From assembly GCA_030840335.1 (NCBI GenBank), contig JAUZFR010000077.1, positions 1 to 64,000 on the forward strand: DNA of 64,000 nt. Reading direction: 5' to 3'. This DNA comes from Actinomycetota bacterium (GTDB taxonomy: Bacteria > Actinomycetota > Actinomycetes > Actinomycetales > Microbacteriaceae). Below are positions 57,386 to 64,000 of the stretch, in pieces. The notes beneath the pieces were generated by a model. The model had not been told where the DNA came from, made no database searches, and was given only the letters and a program-made list of their open reading frames with translations. Numbering within the stretch: position 1 is the first letter of the stretch; every line of letters begins with the position of its first letter. Both the position numbers and the translations under genes were made by a program.

Positions 57386-58501
57386 ATGACCGACACCACC
57401 AGCCCGACCGCAGAGCTCTCCGCGCTCGGCGTAAGCATCTGGCTTGACGACCTCTCGCGCGAGCGCATCAACTCCGGCAGCCTTCAGCGGCTCATCGATG
57501 AGCGCAATGTCGTCGGTGTGACGACCAATCCGACGATCTTTGCCGCAGCCCTTGCCAAGGGTGAGGCCTACGACGCGCAGGTCGCAACCCTCGCCGGCAA
57601 CAACACGAGCGTCACCGACGCGGTCTTCGAGATCACCACCGACGACGTCGCTGCGGCGAGCGACATCTTCCGTCCTGTGTACGACGCCACCAAGGGCTTC
57701 GACGGTCGGGTGTCGATCGAGGTCGAGCCCGGCCTCGCGCACGACTCGGCGGGCACCGCAGCAGAGGCACAGCGTCTGTGGGCAAAGGTCAACCGACCGA
57801 ATGTGATGATCAAGATTCCCGCGACCGTCGAGGGTCTTCAGGCCATCACCGACACGATCGCCGAGGGGATCAGCGTCAACGTCACGCTGATCTTCAGCCT
57901 CGAACGTCACCGTCAGGTCATCAACGCGTACCTGACGGGCCTCGAGAAGGCCAGGGCCGCGGGCCGCGACCTGTCGACGATCCACTCGGTTGCGTCATTC
58001 TTTGTTTCCCGTGTGGACACCGAGGTCGACAAGCGCCTTGAGGCGATCGGTACGGATGAGGCGCGGGCGCTCAAGAGCAAAGCTGGCGTCGCGAACGCGC
58101 GGCTGGCCTACGAGGTCTTTGAACAGGAGTTCGCGAGCGAACGCGCCAAGGTGCTACTCGAGGCCGGCGCGAACAAGCAGCGACCCCTGTGGGCGTCCAC
58201 CGGTGTCAAGGATCCGAGCCTCCCCGACACGCTCTACGTCGTCCAGCTCGCCGTCAAGGACGTCGTCAACACGATGCCGGAGAAGACACTCGAAGCGACG
58301 TTCGACCATGGTGCGATCGTGGGCGATCAGGTGACCGGCAACTACGCCGCAGCCAACAAGGTGCTTGATGAGCTCGCCGAACTGGGTGTCTCGTATGACG
58401 AAGTGACGGCGTTGCTCGAGAAGGAAGGCGTCGAGAAGTTCGTCGTGTCCTGGAACGAACTCCTCGACACCGTCTCGGCAGCGCTCGAGGCCGCAAAATG
58501 A
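57386..58501 (+). CDS. tal: Transaldolase
   Basis: [72 protein letters not shown]. Confidence 0.98.
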   Translation: MTDTTSPTAELSALGVSIWLDDLSRERINSGSLQRLIDERNVVGVTTNPTIFAAALAKGEAYDAQVATLAGNNTSVTDAVFEITTDDVAAASDIFRPVYDATKGFDGRVSIEVEPGLAHDSAGTAAEAQRLWAKVNRPNVMIKIPATVEGLQAITDTIAEGISVNVTLIFSLERHRQVINAYLTGLEKARAAGRDLSTIHSVASFFVSRVDTEVDKRLEAIGTDEARALKSKAGVANARLAYEVFEQEFASERAKVLLEAGANKQRPLWASTGVKDPSLPDTLYVVQLAVKDVVNTMPEKTLEATFDHGAIVGDQVTGNYAAANKVLDELAELGVSYDEVTALLEKEGVEKFVVSWNELLDTVSAALEAAK

Positions 58502-60096
58502 GCATCAAGATCACGGCAACGGGCGACGCTCTCGACGCGGTGCGCCGTCTCGTACCAACCCTCGTCAAAGACCTGGTCGCGAGCCGCATTACGAACCTCG
58601 ATGAGACCCTGTGGGGACCGGATGCCGAAGCCGAGGCAGCGAAACGCCTCGGCTGGACGCAGTCTGTCGAGATCTCCCGTGCACTGATCCCGCAGATCAT
58701 CGCGCTGCGCGACAAGCTGCACGCCCTTGGCGTGAACCACATCGTCCTCGGCGGAATGGGCGGATCCTCGCTTGCCCCTGAGGTCATCACTCGCACGTAC
58801 GGGGTGGAACTCACAGTTCTCGACTCGACCGAGCCGGGGCAGGTGCTCGCCGCCCTGGATGACAGGCTCGAGACGACCGCGGTGGTCATTTCGTCCAAGT
58901 CGGGCGGCACCGTCGAGACCGACAGCCAGAAGCGGGTCTACGAGAAGGCGTTTACCGAAGCGGGAATCGACCCAACGGAACGCATCGTTGTCGTCACCGA
59001 CCCCGGATCCCCGCTGGATGTCTCGGCTCGCGCAGACGGATACACCGTGTTCAACGCGGACCCCAACGTCGGCGGCCGCTACTCGGCGCTTACCGCGTTC
59101 GGCCTCGTGCCATCCGGTCTCGCGGGCGTTGACATCGATGCGCTGCTGCGCGAAGCCGAGGTCGAATCGCTCGAACTCGCACTGGACATTGAGAGCAACC
59201 CCGGCCTCGTCCTCGCCGCAGCGATCGCCGGAACCAAGCCGCTCAGGGACAAGCTCGGCATCGTGGCTGACGGCACACACATCGTCGGTTTCGCCGACTG
59301 GGCCGAGCAGCTCATCGCCGAGTCGACCGGAAAGCTCGGAAAGGGCATCCTTCCGGTCGTCCTCGGTCTGTCTGCCCCCGAACTGACTGAGAACCTGCCC
59401 GACGTGCAGATCATTCGCCTGGTTGGAAGCGCTGCGGAAGAACGTGACGTTGCGCAGGGCGACATCGAGATCACCGGAACTCTCGGCGGCCAGATGATTA
59501 CCTGGGAGTATGCGGTTGCCGTCGCCGGGATCATCCTCGGCATCAACCCGTTCGACCAGCCGGACGTCGAATCCGCGAAGGTCGCGACCCGTGCTCTTCT
59601 CGACTCCCGTCCGGCTCCGACCGAGCCGGTTTTCGTCGAAGAGGCCGTCGAGGTGCGTGCAACCGGCGACTTCCTCGACGGAGCCACCGACTTGAACTCC
59701 GCAGTCGATGCGCTGCTCGCTCAGCTTGGTGACAACGGCTATGTCTCCATCCAGGCGTATGTGGATCGCGTCGCGCATCCGAAGTTGGCGGAGCTCCGCG
59801 ATCTGCTTGCCGCAAGATCGAAGCGTCCGGTGACTTTCGGTTGGGGACCTCGATTCCTTCACTCGACCGGACAGTTCCACAAGGGCGGCCCGGCCATCGG
59901 CGTGTTCCTGCAGATCACGCAATCGCCTGTGACCGATCTCGAGATCCCTGGTCGCCCGTTCACCTTCGGCCAGTTGATCCAGTCGCAGGCCGCGGGCGAT
60001 GCGAGTGTCCTTGCGGCGCACGGTCGCCCGGTTCTCACCTTCACCCTCACCGACCCGGCATCGGGCGTTGCGGTGGTCGCCGGCGCGGTGCGCTAG
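58498..60096 (+). CDS. pgi: Glucose-6-phosphate isomerase (actinobacterial type)
   Basis: [47 protein letters not shown]; overlaps tal (ATGA); between tal and zwf. Confidence 0.94.
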   Translation: MSIKITATGDALDAVRRLVPTLVKDLVASRITNLDETLWGPDAEAEAAKRLGWTQSVEISRALIPQIIALRDKLHALGVNHIVLGGMGGSSLAPEVITRTYGVELTVLDSTEPGQVLAALDDRLETTAVVISSKSGGTVETDSQKRVYEKAFTEAGIDPTERIVVVTDPGSPLDVSARADGYTVFNADPNVGGRYSALTAFGLVPSGLAGVDIDALLREAEVESLELALDIESNPGLVLAAAIAGTKPLRDKLGIVADGTHIVGFADWAEQLIAESTGKLGKGILPVVLGLSAPELTENLPDVQIIRLVGSAAEERDVAQGDIEITGTLGGQMITWEYAVAVAGIILGINPFDQPDVESAKVATRALLDSRPAPTEPVFVEEAVEVRATGDFLDGATDLNSAVDALLAQLGDNGYVSIQAYVDRVAHPKLAELRDLLAARSKRPVTFGWGPRFLHSTGQFHKGGPAIGVFLQITQSPVTDLEIPGRPFTFGQLIQSQAAGDASVLAAHGRPVLTFTLTDPASGVAVVAGAVR

Positions 60097-60143
60097 CGAC
60101 AGCCGCCACAGACAACACAGGTTAAAAGCTACCAAGGAGCCGA

Positions 60144-61685
60144 ATGTCCCCCGTGGATATCACGCCCGATTTCAACCCGCTCAGGTTGCCTTCGGATCGT
60201 CGTCTAAACCGAATTGCCGGTCCGAGCGCCCTCATCATCTTCGGCGTCACCGGCGACCTCGCACGTAAGAAGCTGATGCCCGCGGTCTACGACCTCGCAA
60301 ACCGCGGACTGCTTCCACCCGGCTTCGCTCTCGTCGGATTCGCGCGACGCGACTGGGTCGACCAGGACTTCGCCAGGGTTGTGCACGACGCCGTCAAGGA
60401 GTACGCGCGAACGCCTTTCGATGAGGATGTCTGGAAGCAGCTCGCAGAAGGCATCCGGTTCGTGCAGGGCGAGTTCGACGACGACAAGGCGTTCCTCGAG
60501 CTCAAGTCGGTTCTCGAAGACCTCGACACGACGCGCGGAACAATGGGAAACCACGCGTTCTACCTGTCGATTCCGCCGAAGTCGTTCCCCCAGGTCACCG
60601 AGCAGTTGCGCCGGTCCGGTCTCGCCGACCAGGTCGAGGGCCAGTGGCGTCGGGTAGTCATTGAGAAGCCGTTTGGCAGCGACCTTAAGTCAGCGCGCGA
60701 ACTGAACACGGTGGTCGAGGCGATCTTCCCGCCCGACAGCGTCTTCCGCATCGACCACTACCTCGGCAAAGAGACTGTGCAGAACATCCTCGCGCTGCGC
60801 TTCGCGAACGAGATGTACGAGCCGATCTGGAACGCCAACTACGTCGACCACGTACAGATCACGATGGCCGAAGACATCGGCGTCGGAGGTCGGGCGGGGT
60901 ACTACGACGGCATCGGCGCAGCGCGCGACGTCATCCAGAACCACCTGCTCCAGCTGCTTGCCCTGACTGCCATGGAAGAGCCGATCTCGTTCAACGCCGC
61001 GGATCTTCGCGCTGAGAAAGAGAAGGTCCTTGCCGCGGTGCGGCTGCCAAAGGATCTTGGTGTCGCGACCGCGCGTGGCCAATACTCCGGCGGATGGCAG
61101 GGCGGTGAGAAGATCGTCGGATTCCTCGAAGAAGACGGTATGAACCCCAAGTCGCTCACGGAAACGTTCGCGGCGATCAAGCTCGAGGTTGGTACTCGCC
61201 GGTGGGCCGGCGTGCCGTTCTATCTCCGTGCGGGCAAGCGTCTCGGTCGACGGGTTACCGAAATCGCCGTCGTCTTCAAGCGCGCGCCGCAGTTTCTGTT
61301 CGCCGAGAGCCAGACCGGCACGCTCGGACAGAACGCACTCGTGATTCGCGTTCAGCCGGATGAGGGTGTCACGCTGCGTTTCGGCTCGAAGGTGCCGGGA
61401 GCGGGCATGCAGGTGCGCGACGTCACGATGGACTTCGGATACGGCCACGCATTCACCGAAGCAAGTCCGGAGGCATACGAACGCCTCATTCTCGACGTGC
61501 TGCTCGGTGATCCGCCGCTCTTCCCGCGTCATGAAGAGGTCGAGCTCAGCTGGAAGATCCTCGACCCGATCGAAGAATTCTGGACGACCCAGGGCCAGCC
61601 CGACCAGTATCGTCCGGGAACCTGGGGACCGGATTCTGCCAATGAACTGATGGCCAGAGACGGCCGAACCTGGAGGCGTCCATGA
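60144..61685 (+). CDS. zwf: Glucose-6-phosphate 1-dehydrogenase
   Basis: ALIIFGVTGDLARKKLMPAVYDLANRGLLPPGFALVGFARRDW; FRIDHYLGKETVQNILALRFAN. Confidence 0.98.
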   Translation: MSPVDITPDFNPLRLPSDRRLNRIAGPSALIIFGVTGDLARKKLMPAVYDLANRGLLPPGFALVGFARRDWVDQDFARVVHDAVKEYARTPFDEDVWKQLAEGIRFVQGEFDDDKAFLELKSVLEDLDTTRGTMGNHAFYLSIPPKSFPQVTEQLRRSGLADQVEGQWRRVVIEKPFGSDLKSARELNTVVEAIFPPDSVFRIDHYLGKETVQNILALRFANEMYEPIWNANYVDHVQITMAEDIGVGGRAGYYDGIGAARDVIQNHLLQLLALTAMEEPISFNAADLRAEKEKVLAAVRLPKDLGVATARGQYSGGWQGGEKIVGFLEEDGMNPKSLTETFAAIKLEVGTRRWAGVPFYLRAGKRLGRRVTEIAVVFKRAPQFLFAESQTGTLGQNALVIRVQPDEGVTLRFGSKVPGAGMQVRDVTMDFGYGHAFTEASPEAYERLILDVLLGDPPLFPRHEEVELSWKILDPIEEFWTTQGQPDQYRPGTWGPDSANELMARDGRTWRRP

Positions 61686-62677
61686 TCGTCGACCTGCCGA
61701 ACACCACGACGAGCAACATCTCGAAGGCGCTCGTCAAGATCCGCGAAGAAGGTGGAGCGGTCGCCCTCGGTCGAGTGCTGACCCTGATCATCTCGACTCG
61801 CCTTGGCGAAGAAGAAGAAGCGATCGAGGCCGCAAACGACGCCTCGCGTGAGCACCCGATGCGGGTCATCGTCGTGTCGACGAGCGGCGATGAGAACAAT
61901 CACAGCGATTCGCGCGTCGACGCCCAGATTCGCGTGGGCGGTGACGCCGGGGCCAGCGAGGTCATCGTCGTGCGTGCCTACGGCGACACTGCGAGCGACA
62001 AGGAGGGGCTGGTCACTGGCCTGCTCCTGCCTGACGCCCCCGTGGTCGCCTGGTGGCCGGGCGAGGCGCCAACAATCGCCTCCCAATCGGCCCTTGGACG
62101 CATCGCTACCCGTCGCATCACGGATGCCGCAGCCGCGAAGAACCCCCAGGCAGCCCTGCAGCACCTCGTGAACACCTACGAACCCGGTGACACCGATTTC
62201 GCGTGGACACGACTGACGCTCTGGCGCGCACAACTGGCCGCAGTACTCGATCAGCCGCCTTACGAACCGATCACTGCGGTCGAAGTGCACGGGGCGGCGG
62301 ACTCACCGTCCACCGCACTCCTCGCGGCGTGGCTGCAACTTCAACTCAAGGTTCCCGCGAAGCTCGAGGTTACGAACCCCGCGCACGGCTCCAGCGGTAT
62401 CCAGGGTGTTCGCCTGCACCGCGCATCCGGTGTCATCGAGCTGGAGCGGGCGCTTCCCAACATCGCGACCCTCGTGCAGCCGAATCAGCCGATCCACGAC
62501 ATTGCCCTGCCACGACGCAGTCTTCGCGACTGTCTTGCCGAGGAGCTCCGGCGTCTCGACCCCGATGATCTCTTCGGAGACGTTATCCACTACGGGCTCG
62601 ACCAGCTCGCCGAACCGAGCAGGATGACGCGGCACGTGGCATCCCCCGCGGCGCCGGGCAAGGCGAAGAAGAAATGA
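61682..62677 (+). CDS. opcA: Glucose-6-phosphate dehydrogenase assembly protein OpcA
   Basis: MIVDLPNTTTSNISKALVKIREEGGAVALGRVLTLIIST..LPDAPVVAWWPGEAP; ATGA overlap with zwf. Confidence 0.95.
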   Translation: MIVDLPNTTTSNISKALVKIREEGGAVALGRVLTLIISTRLGEEEEAIEAANDASREHPMRVIVVSTSGDENNHSDSRVDAQIRVGGDAGASEVIVVRAYGDTASDKEGLVTGLLLPDAPVVAWWPGEAPTIASQSALGRIATRRITDAAAAKNPQAALQHLVNTYEPGDTDFAWTRLTLWRAQLAAVLDQPPYEPITAVEVHGAADSPSTALLAAWLQLQLKVPAKLEVTNPAHGSSGIQGVRLHRASGVIELERALPNIATLVQPNQPIHDIALPRRSLRDCLAEELRRLDPDDLFGDVIHYGLDQLAEPSRMTRHVASPAAPGKAKKK

Positions 62678-63465
62678 CAACGGAACGCCGGGTTCTCGTT
62701 CATCCCGACAAGGCTTCGCTCGCGGCAACCATTGCCGCTCGATTTCTGATCAAGGTAGTCGACATCATCGACCAGCGTGGTGAGGCGACCGTCGTGCTCA
62801 CTGGCGGGACCATGGGGTACGCGACCCTCGCGGCAATCAACAGCTCCGCCGCCCGCGACAGCGTCGACTGGACAAAGGTGAATTTCTGGTGGGGTGACGA
62901 GCGCTGGGTCCCGGCCGGCCACGAAGACCGCAATGACACGCAGGCACGCGAGGCGCTTCTCGATCACATCGGCCTCGATCCCGCTCGCGTACATCCGTTC
63001 CCGGCCTCTGACGCGGGAATCGATCTGGATGAGGCCGCTGCGGCCTACGCGGCCGAGCTCGTGGAATACGCAGAAGACGGCGCAGAGCTGCCCAACTTCG
63101 ACATCACATTTCTCGGTGTCGGTCCAGACGGACACGTCGCCTCGCTCTTCCCGGAACGAGGCGGCATTCGCGAAGCAGCGAAGACTGTCATTTCGGTGCG
63201 CAACGCACCCAAGCCTCCGCCGGAGAGACTGAGCCTTACCCTTCCGGTCATCAACTCGTCGGCACGCGTCTGGCTCGTCCTCGCCGGAGCAGACAAAGCG
63301 TCAGCCCTCGGTCTCACACTCGCCGACGCCAGCGTCTTCGAGGTGCCCGCCGCGGGCGTTCAGGGGCGCAGACGCACTCTGTTCTTCGTCGATCAGGACG
63401 CAGCGGCCGAGGTTCCGGAGAACCTGACAACGCCTGGCCTCTTCTGGACGGGCGACGACGCCTAG
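62674..63465 (+). CDS. pgl: 6-phosphogluconolactonase
   Basis: VVLTGGTMGYATLAAI..VNFWWGDERWVPAGHEDRNDTQAREALLDHI..FLGVGPDGHVASLFPE. Confidence 0.96.
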   Translation: MTTERRVLVHPDKASLAATIAARFLIKVVDIIDQRGEATVVLTGGTMGYATLAAINSSAARDSVDWTKVNFWWGDERWVPAGHEDRNDTQAREALLDHIGLDPARVHPFPASDAGIDLDEAAAAYAAELVEYAEDGAELPNFDITFLGVGPDGHVASLFPERGGIREAAKTVISVRNAPKPPPERLSLTLPVINSSARVWLVLAGADKASALGLTLADASVFEVPAAGVQGRRRTLFFVDQDAAAEVPENLTTPGLFWTGDDA

Positions 63466-63508
63466 CCAGCAGCCGAATTACGACCCTGGTTGACTACCGA
63501 CCGGCCGG

Positions 63509-63871
63509 CTACTGCGTAACGCGCCCGCGGCGCGCGCGAAGCTGTTCGAGCGCTTCATCGAGCAGGTCGGCCGCTTCCTTCTCGGTGCGGCGTTCCTTCA
63601 CATAGGCAAGATGAGTCTTGTATGGCTCGAGCTTCGTCACCGACGGCGGGTTGTCTTTGTCCCGACCCGCCGGGAGACCGGTCGACGGTGAGTCGATGGT
63701 CTCGGGGATTTCGTCTTCGGGCAGGTTCGCCGCAAAGTTGCGAACCGTTTCGTTGCCCATCTCGTCCCAGTAGGAGACCTGGATGCGCTCCGCGTGGTAC
63801 CCGCGATCCTGCTCCCCCATTGGTCCTGCGCCGACGCGCGAGCCGCGAATTGCACTGCCGCCTGAAGCCAC
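63509..63871 (-). CDS. rbpA: RNA polymerase-binding protein RbpA
   Basis: AIRGSRVGAGPMGEQDRGYHAERIQVSYWDEMGNETVRNFAA..PPSVTKLEPYKTHLAYVKERRTEKEAADLLDEALEQLRARRG. Confidence 0.95.
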   Translation of the reverse strand: MASGGSAIRGSRVGAGPMGEQDRGYHAERIQVSYWDEMGNETVRNFAANLPEDEIPETIDSPSTGLPAGRDKDNPPSVTKLEPYKTHLAYVKERRTEKEAADLLDEALEQLRARRGRVTQ

Positions 63872-63915
63872 GGTGTCTCTCTTCTGTCTGAACCGATTGG
63901 GAAAAGTACGAGGGC

Positions 63916-64000
63916 CTAAGCGGCCGTGAATTTGGTGATAAGTCCGAGCACGACGATCGATGTGATCCAGACGACGCCGAGGATGACCGTGATGCGGTTC
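63916..64000 (-). CDS. secG: Preprotein translocase subunit SecG, C-terminal part (truncated by window)
   Basis: Minus strand reads ..NRITVILGVVWITSIVVLGLITKFTAA-stop. Confidence 0.85.
   Translation of the reverse strand, partial: NRITVILGVVWITSIVVLGLITKFTAA

Noticed and set aside
58342-60135. 597-aa minus-strand ORF opposite pgi
   Set aside because: Antisense artefact of the high-GC third-position bias; pgi is intact and operonic.
55260-63465. tkt-tal-pgi-zwf-opcA-pgl cluster as a novel pathway
   Set aside because: This is the well-known actinobacterial pentose phosphate operon with translational coupling (ATGA overlaps).

Overview
High-GC actinobacterial chromosome segment. Gene content (RbpA, imuA'-imuB-dnaE2, glgA/glgC, tkt-tal-pgi-zwf-opcA-pgl, sufB-sufD-Rieske-sufC-sufT, three DUF2510 proteins) fits a Microbacteriaceae-like genome; the lineage is an inference. 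About 65 protein genes are supported on both strands and almost all look like intact housekeeping or core genes. I saw no rRNA, tRNA, CRISPR array, IS element or prophage by eye. The less ordinary items are: (1) a DarT/DUF4433-like ADP-ribosyltransferase fused to a Cys/His knuckle, with no macrodomain antitoxin beside it; (2) a J-domain/NERD-like fusion in which the nuclease motif looks eroded; (3) an SGNH-like/GAF fusion whose expected nucleophile Ser is missing; (4) an uncharacterised HTH-like protein (1788-2492); (5) a cluster of DUF2510 membrane proteins; (6) a CHAP protein with a repeat tail; (7) a LexA-box-controlled ImuA'/ImuB/DnaE2 mutasome whose dnaE2 carries two repeat-like in-frame inserts; (8) two gene remnants (a frameshifted GNAT and a nonsense-bearing RibD/DHFR-like gene next to a patch of short repeats); (9) unexplained intergenic inverted repeats and two candidate microproteins. 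No clear-cut multi-gene novel system was found. The DarT-like gene is the best single candidate for follow-up.
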